A stretch of DNA of 8,877 nt from Anaerolineales bacterium. GTDB lineage: Bacteria > Chloroflexota > Anaerolineae > Anaerolineales > UBA6663. The stretch is taken from positions 1-8,877 of the forward strand of contig JAGOBN010000129.1 of assembly GCA_017999235.1 (NCBI GenBank). Reading direction: 5' to 3'. The position numbers were made by a program, and so were the translations under genes. Shown piece by piece: positions 1 through 5,745 of the stretch; position 1 is the first letter of the stretch; the number at the start of each line of letters is the position of its first letter. The notes beneath the pieces are model-generated. The model saw only the letters and a program-made list of their open reading frames with translations, did no database searches and was not told the DNA's origin.

Positions 1-66
1 GCGTAATCTCATGAAAGCCTGACCCCCGGCGCGCCGCGTTAGGACGCGGGCCGGCAAATGTGATAC

Positions 67-99
67 AAACAGGCCACTCACCCGTGGCCTGTTTTGTTT
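67..99 (+). terminator. Intrinsic terminator of an upstream unit
   Basis: An 11-bp perfect stem (67-77 with 84-94, core ACAGGCCAC/GTGGCCTGT) with a 6-nt loop (TCACCC) is followed by TTTTGTTT. This is a textbook Rho-independent terminator reading rightward. It most likely ends a gene lying before the window. Positions 1-66 show no open frame of useful length, only several stop codons in the first 22 bases and a small CCGCG/CGCGG hairpin at 34-49. Confidence 0.85.
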
Positions 100-132
100 A
101 GCCGGCCCGCCGCAATGTTTCAGGAGGCGACC

Positions 133-1272
133 ATGCCCGGAGAACTGACGCACTACCAAAACGACCCGCGCTGGAAGGATAAACCGCTGGGCCTGACCAC
201 CGACGCCGGCAGCACGATTGGCCTCTTTGGCTGCCTGCTCACCAGCTTGACGATGGTGGCCAACGCCCTGGGCGCGGATGAGACGCCGGACAGCCTGAAC
301 GAGAAGCTGAAAGCCGCCGGCGCTTTTCAGGGGCCGTGGGTGCGCGCCCATCTGATTGGCTCGGTCCTGCCGGGGGTCCGCTACGCGCGCGCCGTGGAGT
401 GCCGCGATACCGCCGCGCCGTTGGCCGAGATTGACGCCAGCCTGGCGGCCGGCCAGCCCGTGATTGTACAGGTGGATTACTCGCCCGACCCCGGGGTGCA
501 GGATCATTGGATTGTCATCTATGCCAAGCAGGGCGATGACTACCTGATCCGCGATCCGTGGCAGGGCGCCAAATCCAGCCAGACCCTGGTGCAGAAGTAT
601 GGTCATGCCGGCGGGCCGGCGGACATCATCAACCGCGTCATCTGGCTCGCCGGCCAGCCGGCCGCCGGCGCTTCCAGCGCTCCCCCGCCCGCCGCCCCGG
701 CCAAGCCAGCCAGCCCGGCTCCCCAACCGGCTGCCGCGCGTTCGGCCCCGCCCCCGGCCGCCGGCGACGCGCTGGAGGTGGTCACCCTGACCGATCAGCT
801 CACGCTCCGCGCGCAGCCGCAGATTGCGGACCACAACGTCCTGCGCCGCTACGCCGCCAACACCCGTCTGCGCGTCCTGGAGCCGGCCGCCGCGGCGCGG
901 TCCAAGATCGGCCAAACCGGGCAGTGGCTCAAAGTCCAGGATATTGAGGGGCAGGCGGGCTATGTGGCGGCCTGGTACGTCACGCCGGCCGAAGCGCCGG
1001 CGCTGGGGCCGCGCCCAGCCGTGGCCGGCCCGCGCGCCGACCCGGCCGCCCGTCTGGTGGTACGGACCACCGCCGAGGGCGTGGTGCTGCGCACCGCGGC
1101 ACGGGTGGCGCCTGACACCCAGCTCAAACTGCTGCCGCCCAACGCCGAATTGCTGGTGATTGAAACCGGCGACGCGGCGCCGAAGATCGGCCAGCCTGGG
1201 CAGTGGCTGCAAGTGCGGGATCTGCAGGGCGCCCAAGGCTTTGTGGCGGCCTGGTTTGTGCGCCGCGGGTAA
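133..1272 (+). CDS. C39-like cysteine peptidase with two C-terminal SH3-like domains
   Basis: The 379-residue product has an N-terminal papain-fold C39-like domain (about residues 5-172). The motif YQNDPRW carries a likely oxyanion Gln9. FGCLLTS carries the candidate nucleophile Cys34, His125 lies in QDHW, and Asp141 lies in RDPW, giving a plausible Cys-His-Asp triad. A Pro/Ala-rich linker (about 173-212) leads to two SH3-like domains (about 215-284 and 307-377). These end in near-identical repeats, KIGQ-GQWL-V-D--G--G-VAAW-V. The start is set by AGGAGG at 122-127, five bases before ATG 133. The frame is open upstream to a TTG at 94, but that codon lies inside the terminator. No signal peptide or membrane segment is visible, which is unusual for a presumed cell-wall peptide cleaver. 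Family and domain layout are reasonably sure. Substrate is unknown: peptidoglycan peptide, leader peptide and other protein are all possible. Confidence 0.8.
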   Translation: MPGELTHYQNDPRWKDKPLGLTTDAGSTIGLFGCLLTSLTMVANALGADETPDSLNEKLKAAGAFQGPWVRAHLIGSVLPGVRYARAVECRDTAAPLAEIDASLAAGQPVIVQVDYSPDPGVQDHWIVIYAKQGDDYLIRDPWQGAKSSQTLVQKYGHAGGPADIINRVIWLAGQPAAGASSAPPPAAPAKPASPAPQPAAARSAPPPAAGDALEVVTLTDQLTLRAQPQIADHNVLRRYAANTRLRVLEPAAAARSKIGQTGQWLKVQDIEGQAGYVAAWYVTPAEAPALGPRPAVAGPRADPAARLVVRTTAEGVVLRTAARVAPDTQLKLLPPNAELLVIETGDAAPKIGQPGQWLQVRDLQGAQGFVAAWFVRRG

Positions 1273-1293
1273 CGCCACGCGGTGGGCCCGTCA

Positions 1294-1330
1294 TTAAAGA
1301 CAGCGCGCCCTGGAGGTTCAGGGCGCGCTG
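1294..1330 (-). terminator. Intrinsic terminator of the candidate ncRNA
   Basis: CAGCGCGCCCTG (1301-1312) and CAGGGCGCGCTG (1319-1330) form a perfect 12-bp stem with a 6-nt loop. On the - strand the stem is followed by TCTTTAATGA, a modest U-rich tail. On the + strand it is followed by GGGGTTAAG, without a U tract. It therefore suits - strand transcription better, although it could also help end the + strand peptidase message. Confidence 0.7.
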
Positions 1331-1580
1331 GGGGTTAAGAGGGAAAAGCTCCGCGAGTTGGAGTAGAAGCCGGCGGCCCGCAATGACCGAAAAACCGCAC
1401 CGCTGGCGCTTACCCAAACCGCCGCTGGCGAAAGCACGGGAGCCGGCACACTTGCAGGGTCATTAATTCCCGATTATCCGCTCCGAAGGAGCGCTCGGGT
1501 GGCCTGGGCCGGACCGCGCCCCGCGCAGTTGGCGGCGGCGCCGGGGCCAAACCGCATGACTCGCGAAGCTTTTCTTTGGT
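1294..1580 (-). ncRNA. Candidate structured non-coding RNA, class unknown
   Basis: The stretch between the peptidase gene and the - strand cluster has no credible protein gene but has the parts of an independent - strand RNA. A promoter predicts an A start near 1580, and an intrinsic terminator ends it near 1294. A 15-bp helix joins the two ends: GAAAAGCTTCGCGAG (1574-1560 on the - strand) pairs with CTCGCGGAGCTTTTC (1357-1343). Its single imperfect pair is G-U in the - strand RNA but C-A in a + strand RNA, which favours the - strand. Inside are a GC-rich hairpin (1516-1524 with 1532-1541, one bulge), an interrupted hairpin (1495-1499/1469-1473 enclosing 1488-1493/1479-1484), and a 7-bp AATGACC/GGTCATT helix (1458-1464/1382-1388). 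I looked for and did not find the RNase P GGAAAGTCC core, an SRP GGAA-loop motif, or a tmRNA T-arm, CCA or tag frame. Confidence 0.6.
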
Positions 1581-1614
1581 GAGTCGACTCTATGCCGCGC
1601 CAGGGTCAGAGTCA
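1557..1614. promoter_or_regulatory. Symmetric GAGTC/GACTC array over the ncRNA promoter (possible operator)
   Basis: The arrangement is TGACTC, 18 bases, GAGTCGACTC, 18 bases, GAGTCA, perfectly symmetric about 1585/1586. The four sites overlap the -35, the -10, the start region and early transcribed DNA of the - strand promoter. Identical half-sites recur exactly 28 bp apart. This could be an operator for a dimeric or tetrameric regulator. All four sites also fit GANTC, a methylation target in some bacteria. Function is inference. Confidence 0.4.
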
Positions 1615-1615
1615 A
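1587..1615 (-). promoter_or_regulatory. Sigma70-like promoter driving the candidate ncRNA
   Basis: On the - strand, TTGACT (1615-1610; 5 of 6 matches to TTGACA) is separated by exactly 17 bases from TAGAGT (1592-1587; 4 of 6 to TATAAT). A start about seven bases downstream falls on A1580, six bases before the 5' arm of the RNA's closing helix. Promoter, helix and terminator agree in strand and spacing, which raises confidence above that of an isolated hexamer match. Confidence 0.55.
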
Positions 1616-1677
1616 TCAGCGCTCAGCTTAAAGAAAGTACCGATTGCACGACGAGGCACAAAAGTGACCAGGCCCGC

Positions 1678-2109
1678 TTAGGGCCGCGCCCACAGGGGCT
1701 GCAGCACGGCTATTGCGCCGGCCAGCCGGCGCGCGATGCGCTCTAAATAGGCGTCATTGAACGCTTCGTAAGGGACTGTTTCATACACCTTGGTCCAGCC
1801 CCGGTCCCACATCTCAGCTTCCCACTGCGGGCCGAGCGCGGCCTTAACCGCCACCATGTGCGCCGAGAACGCGTGCAGCCAGGCCGCGTTTTCCAGCCGG
1901 TCGCGGCTCTCAAAATGCAGCCCCACCTCCAGCCGGCCGCGGCGCTCGCCCAGATTCCAGACTTCATAGTGCTGGCGCGGATCGCCGTAATAGAGCTGGC
2001 ACAGCCAGCTGCGGTGGGCGCTCTGAAAACGGCGCAGGGGCGCCGGCAGATGGACGCGGGTGGCGGCCGGCAGTCCCGCCATAAATTGCGAGGAGGTCAG
2101 GCGAGCCAT
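1678..2109 (-). CDS. Hypothetical Trp-rich protein, last gene of the - strand cluster
   Basis: I do not recognise this 143-residue protein. It has seven Trp residues (35, 51, 77, 96, 101, 105, 140). A central stretch (about 38-66) alternates in a beta-like way around QLYYGDP and EVGLHFES, followed by probable helices (about 72-92 and 116-137). No signal peptide, membrane segment or catalytic signature stands out, so it is probably a small cytoplasmic alpha/beta protein. The ATG at 2109 is preceded on the - strand by AGGAG at 2126-2122, a rather long 12-base spacing. The frame stays open to a GTG at 2175 that overlaps the upstream HAD gene's stop by four bases (GTGA), so a 165-residue, translationally coupled form is possible. 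The extra residues are Arg/Pro/Ala-rich and look non-structural. It ends in TAA about 60 bases before the ncRNA promoter. Confidence 0.6.
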   Translation of the reverse strand: MARLTSSQFMAGLPAATRVHLPAPLRRFQSAHRSWLCQLYYGDPRQHYEVWNLGERRGRLEVGLHFESRDRLENAAWLHAFSAHMVAVKAALGPQWEAEMWDRGWTKVYETVPYEAFNDAYLERIARRLAGAIAVLQPLWARP

Positions 2110-2171
2110 GGTGGGCAGCATCTCCTGGCTGGGCCGGGGCGTCTGGGCGGCCCTGGCCCGGCGGCCCGAAT

Positions 2172-2642
2172 TCACCGGCGCAGGGTCGCCACCAGCCGTG
2201 TCGGGAATTCCAGCAAGTTAAGGGCGTCGTAGATCGACGCCGCAACCAAATCGGCGTTGACCAGCGCTTCCACCGCCAGGCCCTCGTCGCCCAGCACGGC
2301 GATACCAATCGCCGCGGTCTTCAACATCGCCGCGTCATTGGCGCCCTGACCGACGGCGATCACGTGCTCAGCGCCCAAAGCCCGGACATAGTCCGCTTTT
2401 TGCTCGGCTTCGCCGCCGGGCTGGAGGCGCACGGCCCGCAGGCCAAGCTGCAGGTCAATCGCCGCCTGCCGGCCATAGGTGTCCGCGGTGAGCAGATGCA
2501 CCGTCAGCCGGTCTTTGAGCGCCGCCACCAGCCGCGCCACCTTGTCCAGCAGATGTCCGTCCTTGGCCAGTGTGCCGTTGACGTCGCACACCAGGTGCTC
2601 CACCTGCAGAATGCCCCGTCCGGGAATCGTGAGTTCAATCAT
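2172..2642 (-). CDS. HAD-superfamily protein, soluble P-type-ATPase-like (COG4087 type)
   Basis: The 156-residue product has all four HAD motifs in order. Motif I is CDVNGTLA with nucleophile Asp20. Motif II is LLTADT with Thr52. The motif III Lys is Lys82 in EQKADY. Motif IV is GQGANDAAML with Asn102-Asp103. The second Asp of the usual DxDxT motif is Asn22, and no cap domain is present. Both features resemble the catalytic P domain of P-type ATPases standing alone, as known for the 'soluble P-type ATPase' group. It probably handles phosphoryl groups in the cytoplasm; its substrate is unknown. ATG 2642 follows GGAG by seven bases and lies 18 bases after the PP2C-like gene's stop, so the two are probably co-transcribed. 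Family assignment is fairly sure; biochemical role is not. Confidence 0.8.
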   Translation of the reverse strand: MIELTIPGRGILQVEHLVCDVNGTLAKDGHLLDKVARLVAALKDRLTVHLLTADTYGRQAAIDLQLGLRAVRLQPGGEAEQKADYVRALGAEHVIAVGQGANDAAMLKTAAIGIAVLGDEGLAVEALVNADLVAASIYDALNLLEFPTRLVATLRR

Positions 2643-2660
2643 GCTTGTGCTCCGCCGGCC

Positions 2661-3257
2661 TCAGCGCGCCTCCACCACCAACGCCGTCACGTCGTCCGGG
2701 GGCGGTTCCGCGCCCGCCCACTCGGTCACCTGCCGCAGCAGCGCGTCCGCCAAGGCGTCCGCGTTGAAATAATCCCGCAAGTGTAAAAACCGGGCCAGCG
2801 TCGGGCTGTCGGCCACGGCCGCCACCCCGGCCGAGAGCGCGATGTACGCGTCGCCGGGCGCGAACTCCAAGGGCTGGCCGGCCGACTGGACCCGCTCTGG
2901 CAGAAGCTGATGCCGGCTGGGTGCGTGGGCCGGCGGCAGCGGGATCAAGGTGGCGTCCGCCAGCCGGAAGAAGTGCAGCACGCCCGGCGCCGCCGTGTGC
3001 GTCAAGGCCCGCCGGAACGGATCCAGGACCACGCGCAGCGTCATGGCAAACCCCACCGCGCCCAGCTGCTCTTCAATCGACCCCGGCGGCCGCGGCAGGG
3101 GCAGCGGGATGCCCAACTGGTCGAGGTTTTCCGGCTGCTGAACCAGCGCCAGCAGGCGCAGCGCATCCGGATGATACGACAGGCGGCCATCCACCACAGA
3201 CTCGTGGCGCGCGCCGCGGCCGGCCAACGTACGGTAGGCAACTTGAAAATCGGGCAT
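2661..3257 (-). CDS. Degenerate PP2C/SpoIIE-like protein
   Basis: In this 198-residue protein the C-terminal half follows the pattern of PP2C/SpoIIE serine phosphatases. FAPGD (132-136) leads to ALSAGV (140-145), and the protein ends with PPDDVTALVVEAR, where Asp188-Asp189 match the family's terminal metal-site DD/DN. Two things are odd. The usual 'S-D-G' is Ser-Ala-Gly (142-144), losing an expected metal ligand. The N-terminal half shows only a weak echo (GRGARHESVVDG, 13-24) of the R-x-x-N-x-D and DG elements. It may be a pseudo-phosphatase used for binding, or a distant member. ATG 3257 is preceded by AGGA with seven-base spacing. It heads the three-gene - strand cluster and is divergent from rpsB. 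Confidence in the PP2C relationship is moderate. Confidence 0.6.
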   Translation of the reverse strand: MPDFQVAYRTLAGRGARHESVVDGRLSYHPDALRLLALVQQPENLDQLGIPLPLPRPPGSIEEQLGAVGFAMTLRVVLDPFRRALTHTAAPGVLHFFRLADATLIPLPPAHAPSRHQLLPERVQSAGQPLEFAPGDAYIALSAGVAAVADSPTLARFLHLRDYFNADALADALLRQVTEWAGAEPPPDDVTALVVEAR

Positions 3258-3320
3258 GGCCCAATCCTATCACGGCCGGCGCCCGGCATTGAACCCGGCC
3301 TATCCAGCCGGCTCATCTTT

Positions 3321-3329
3321 TGGTAGAAT
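3321..3329 (+). promoter_or_regulatory. Extended -10 promoter for rpsB
   Basis: TGGTAGAAT combines a TAGAAT -10 hexamer (3324-3329, 5 of 6 matches) with an upstream TG, the extended -10 form. The hexamer 17 bases upstream (TATCCA, 3301-3306) is a poor -35, as is common for extended -10 promoters. The predicted start near 3336 gives a leader of about 105 bases. No clear - strand promoter for the divergent cluster could be picked out. Confidence 0.5.
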
Positions 3330-3338
3330 GTTTCCCGG

Positions 3339-3415
3339 CCGGGCGACAACGCCCGGACTTTCATGCCGCCTCCCCGCATCTGCGTGTCCCGCCTTGGGCG
3401 GGATGATTGGGCGGC
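3339..3415 (+). promoter_or_regulatory. Structured rpsB leader (possible S2 feedback element)
   Basis: A 5' hairpin CCGGGCG-ACAA-CGCCCGG (3339-3356) would sit at the very start of the predicted mRNA. It is followed by a possible three-way junction: outer helix GCCGCC/GGCGGC (3365-3370/3410-3415), a small CGC-ATCT-GCG hairpin (3375-3384), and a 7-bp TCCCGCC-TTG-GGCGGGA hairpin (3387-3403). It ends 11 bases before the ribosome binding site. In several bacteria S2 represses its own rpsB-tsf message through leader structure. A similar role here is inference. Confidence 0.45.
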
Positions 3416-3440
3416 TTAGATAACGCAAAGGAGTTTCGCT

Positions 3441-4286
3441 ATGTCTCTCATCTCCATGAAGGCCCTGCTGGAGACGGGCGTTCACTTTGGGCATCGCACC
3501 CAAAAGTGGCACCCGAAGATGAAGCCGTACATCTTCACCGAACGCAACGGCATTCACATTATCGACCTGCAGCAGACGGTGGCGGCGCTGGATGCCGCCT
3601 TCGCGCTGGTGCGGGAGACGGTCGGCCGGGGCGGCAGCGTGCTGTTCCTGGGGACCAAGCGCCAGGCGCAGGAAAGCATCCAGAAGGAAGCCGAGCGCTG
3701 CGGCATGCCCCATGTCAACCAGCGCTGGCTGGGCGGCACCCTCACCAACTGGCGCACCATCAAGCAGCAGATTGAAGAACTGCAGCGGCTGGAAGAGGGC
3801 AAAGCCACCGGCCACTTCGAGCGCTTGACCAAGAAAGAGCAGCTGATGATCGACCGCCGCATCGTCAAGCTGCAAGACCGCCTGGGCGGTATTCGCGGCA
3901 TGACCAAGCTGCCCGATCTGCTCTTCATTGTGGACGTGCGCCGGGAAGACACGGCCGTCCACGAAGCCAATATCCTGGGCCTGCCCGTCATCGCTCTGGT
4001 GGACACCAACTGCGATCCCAGCGGCGTGGACTACGTCATCCCCTCCAACGACGACGCCATCCGGGCCATCAAGCTGATCACGGCCAAGGTGGCGGATGCC
4101 GTGCTGGAAGGCGCGGCCCTGCGCAAGGACGAGCCGGGCGCGACGGACGGCGCCGACCTGTACGGCGGCGAAGTGATCGACAAGGACGAAGACCTGCTCG
4201 GCCCGGCCACGCTGGCCAAGATGGGCTCGGGCGAACTCAGCTTTGAAGAGGCCGCCGGCCAGGCGCCGGCGGGCGAGGGCAAATAA
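3441..4286 (+). CDS. rpsB: 30S ribosomal protein S2
   Basis: S2 binds the back of the small subunit, between head and body, late in assembly and is needed to hold S1. The 281-residue sequence shows the family landmarks: GVHFGHRTQKWHPKMKPYI (13-31), GIHIIDLQQT (37-46), GTKRQAQ (71-77), RWLGGTLTNWRTI (95-107), and the C-terminal LPDLLFIVDV / NILGLPVIALVDTNCDP / PSNDDAIRAI blocks (158-210). The ATG at 3441 is fixed by AAAGGAG (3427-3433) with a seven-base spacing. Compared with the 241-residue E. coli protein, it carries a roughly 55-residue acidic, Gly/Ala-rich tail after residue 222, a length variation seen in S2 of other phyla. tsf follows after four bases, the usual rpsB-tsf pair. Confidence 0.98.
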   Translation: MSLISMKALLETGVHFGHRTQKWHPKMKPYIFTERNGIHIIDLQQTVAALDAAFALVRETVGRGGSVLFLGTKRQAQESIQKEAERCGMPHVNQRWLGGTLTNWRTIKQQIEELQRLEEGKATGHFERLTKKEQLMIDRRIVKLQDRLGGIRGMTKLPDLLFIVDVRREDTAVHEANILGLPVIALVDTNCDPSGVDYVIPSNDDAIRAIKLITAKVADAVLEGAALRKDEPGATDGADLYGGEVIDKDEDLLGPATLAKMGSGELSFEEAAGQAPAGEGK

Positions 4287-4290
4287 GGGC

Positions 4291-4893
4291 ATGGAAATCT
4301 CAGCTCAAATGGTGAAGGACCTGCGCGAAGCGACCGGCGCCGGCATCCTGGATTGCCGCAAGGCGCTGGCGCAGCACGACGGCGATTTCGATAAGGCGGT
4401 CGCCTATCTGCGGGAAAAAGGCCTGGCGGCCGCGGCCAAGAAGCTCGGCCGCGAAGCCAAAGAAGGCAAGCTGGAGCTCTACAGCCACGCCGGCGGCCGC
4501 GTGGGCGTGATGGTGGAAGTCAACTGCGAGACAGACTTCGTGGCCCGCACCGAGAAGTTCCAGGCCTTCGCGCACGATCTGGCGCTGCACATTGCGGCGA
4601 CGGCGCCGCGCTACATGGATGTGACCGACGTGCCGGCCGACGTGCTGGACGCCGAGCGCGCCATCGCCCGCAACCGCGCCAAGGAAGAAGGCAAGCCCGA
4701 AAAGATCTGGGACAAGATCGTAGACGGCCGGCTGGAGAAGTTCTACCAGGAGGTCTGCCTGCTCAAGCAGCCCTTCGTCAAAGACGAAAGCGTCACCATC
4801 GCGGAGCTGCTGAAACAAGCCGTCTCCGCGGTCGGTGAGAATGTGATCATCCGCCGCTTTTTGCGGTGGGAACTAGGCGAATCAGCCAACTGA
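4291..4893 (+). CDS. tsf: Elongation factor Ts
   Basis: EF-Ts catalyses GDP release from EF-Tu during translation elongation. The 200-residue protein opens with a UBA-like domain (about 5-45; VKDLREATGAGILDCRKAL). The nucleotide-exchange core follows with the diagnostic TDFV (81-84, within NCETDFVAR). It ends with FYQEVCLLKQPFVKDES and a final beta strand (VIIRRFLRWELGE). Its length matches the short EF-Ts type (Thermus-like) and lacks the second core half and coiled coil of the 283-residue E. coli form. The ATG at 4291 starts the standard MEISAQMVKDLRE N-terminus. The frame is open upstream to 4243, but that part overlaps rpsB. Its ribosome binding site (GAGGG, 4275-4279) lies inside the rpsB 3' end, suggesting translational coupling. 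Confidence 0.97.
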   Translation: MEISAQMVKDLREATGAGILDCRKALAQHDGDFDKAVAYLREKGLAAAAKKLGREAKEGKLELYSHAGGRVGVMVEVNCETDFVARTEKFQAFAHDLALHIAATAPRYMDVTDVPADVLDAERAIARNRAKEEGKPEKIWDKIVDGRLEKFYQEVCLLKQPFVKDESVTIAELLKQAVSAVGENVIIRRFLRWELGESAN

Positions 4894-4903
4894 GTGACGC
4901 CCG

Positions 4904-4940
4904 AACGGGTGACTGCGCTCCAGCAGTCACCCGTTTTTTT
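4904..4940 (+). terminator. Intrinsic terminator between tsf and pyrH
   Basis: ACGGGTGACTG (4905-4915) and CAGTCACCCGT (4924-4934) form an 11-bp perfect stem with an 8-nt loop, followed by seven T residues (4934-4940). It lies 11 bases after the tsf stop. It would end or reduce the rpsB-tsf message before pyrH. No convincing promoter is visible between it and pyrH, so pyrH probably depends on read-through. Confidence 0.9.
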
Positions 4941-4962
4941 CGCGGCGATCCGGAGGACAAAC

Positions 4963-5679
4963 ATGGCGGCTCCCACTTATCGACGCATCCTGCTCAAACT
5001 CGGCGGCGAGTCCCTGGCCGGCATCGGCGGGCTGGGCATCAACCCGGACAACGCCGAGGAGATCGGCGCCAAAATCAAGCAGGTCAAGGAACTGGGTGTC
5101 GAAATCGCCCTGGTGATCGGCGGCGGCAATTTGTGGCGCGGCCGGGAGGGCCTGCAGCACGGCATGGAACGCGCCACCGCCGATTACATCGGCATGATCG
5201 GCACGGTCATGAACGCGCTGGCGCTGCAGGACGCGCTGGAGCGGCTGGGCGTGTATACGCGCGTCCAGACCGCGGTGGAGATGCGGGCCGTGGCCGAGCC
5301 GTACATCCGCCGGCGCGCCATCCGGCATCTCGAGAAGGGCCGGGTGGTCATCTTCGCCGCCGGCACCGGCAATCCGTATTTCACCACCGACTCGGCCGCG
5401 GCGCTGCGCGCCATGGAAATCGACGCCGATGTGATGGTGAAGGCCACCAAGGTGGACGGCGTCTACGACGACGACCCCAAGCTCAACCCCAACGCCAAGA
5501 AGTTTGAGACCATCTCCTACATCGACGCGCTCAACCGCCGGCTGAAGGTGCTGGACAGCACCGCCATCAGCCTGTGCATGGACAACAGCCTGCCCATCCT
5601 GGTGCTCAACCTGTGGGAAGGCGACGCCCTGGCGCGGGCGGTGATGGGCGAGAAGCTCGGCACCATCATCGGGAAGTAG
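4963..5679 (+). CDS. pyrH: UMP kinase
   Basis: UMP kinase phosphorylates UMP to UDP with ATP in pyrimidine nucleotide synthesis and is a cytoplasmic hexamer of the amino-acid-kinase fold. The 238-residue protein shows the phosphate-binding KLGGES (12-17), GGGNLWRG (53-60), the UMP-contact region ADYIGM around Asp74, the signature [13 protein letters not shown] (134-146), and the ATP-side [13 protein letters not shown] (160-172). Length is normal for bacterial PyrH. The start at 4963 is set by CGGAGG (4951-4956), six bases upstream. The same frame is open back to 4894, but that part is terminator. It sits between tsf and frr as in most bacteria. Confidence 0.98.
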   Translation: MAAPTYRRILLKLGGESLAGIGGLGINPDNAEEIGAKIKQVKELGVEIALVIGGGNLWRGREGLQHGMERATADYIGMIGTVMNALALQDALERLGVYTRVQTAVEMRAVAEPYIRRRAIRHLEKGRVVIFAAGTGNPYFTTDSAAALRAMEIDADVMVKATKVDGVYDDDPKLNPNAKKFETISYIDALNRRLKVLDSTAISLCMDNSLPILVLNLWEGDALARAVMGEKLGTIIGK

Positions 5680-5703
5680 GCGCGGCCGGGCCGCCCCGGG
5701 AGC

Positions 5704-5745
5704 GCCCCTTGCAACCTATGCCCCGGCCGGGTATGCTTAAGGGGC
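5704..5745 (+). promoter_or_regulatory. Probable frr promoter, overlapping a hairpin
   Basis: TTGCAA (5709-5714) lies exactly 17 bases before TATGCT (5732-5737), each matching 4 of 6 consensus bases. The predicted start near 5744 leaves a 41-base leader. The same DNA can form a two-part hairpin: GCCCCTT/AAGGGGC (5704-5710/5739-5745) enclosing ATGCCC/GGGTAT (5718-5723/5729-5734, one G-U). It lacks a U tract, so it is not a standard terminator. Confidence 0.4.

Noticed and set aside
34..49. CCGCG/CGCGG hairpin near the window start as a terminator or RNA end
   Set aside because: It has only five base pairs, no T-run, and a strong terminator lies just downstream.
94..132. TTG 94 or ATG 115 as the start of the C39-like peptidase
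   Set aside because: TTG 94 lies inside the terminator hairpin and tail. Neither codon has a Shine-Dalgarno, whereas ATG 133 has AGGAGG at a five-base spacing.
1203..1466. Short open frames over the ncRNA region (both strands)
   Set aside because: They overlap the peptidase gene or the terminator, have no ribosome binding site and show low-complexity Arg/Ala/Gly composition.
1497..1518. T-box-like GGGTGG...ACCGCG on the + strand
   Set aside because: A ten-base insert separates the two halves where one base is expected. The specifier-stem features are not evident, and no + strand gene follows for almost 2 kb.
1294..1580. Retron msr-msd, because of the terminal inverted repeats
   Set aside because: No reverse transcriptase gene is present on either side; the flanking genes are fully accounted for.
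3300..4292. 330-residue open frame antisense to rpsB
   Set aside because: It is a shadow of biased third-position GC in a certain S2 gene, with His/Gln/Val-rich composition and no family resemblance. The same applies to antisense frames over tsf, frr, uppS and glpX.
5704..5745. Terminator between pyrH and frr
   Set aside because: The hairpin is followed by TGCGAACATC, with no T-run. The promoter reading fits better.
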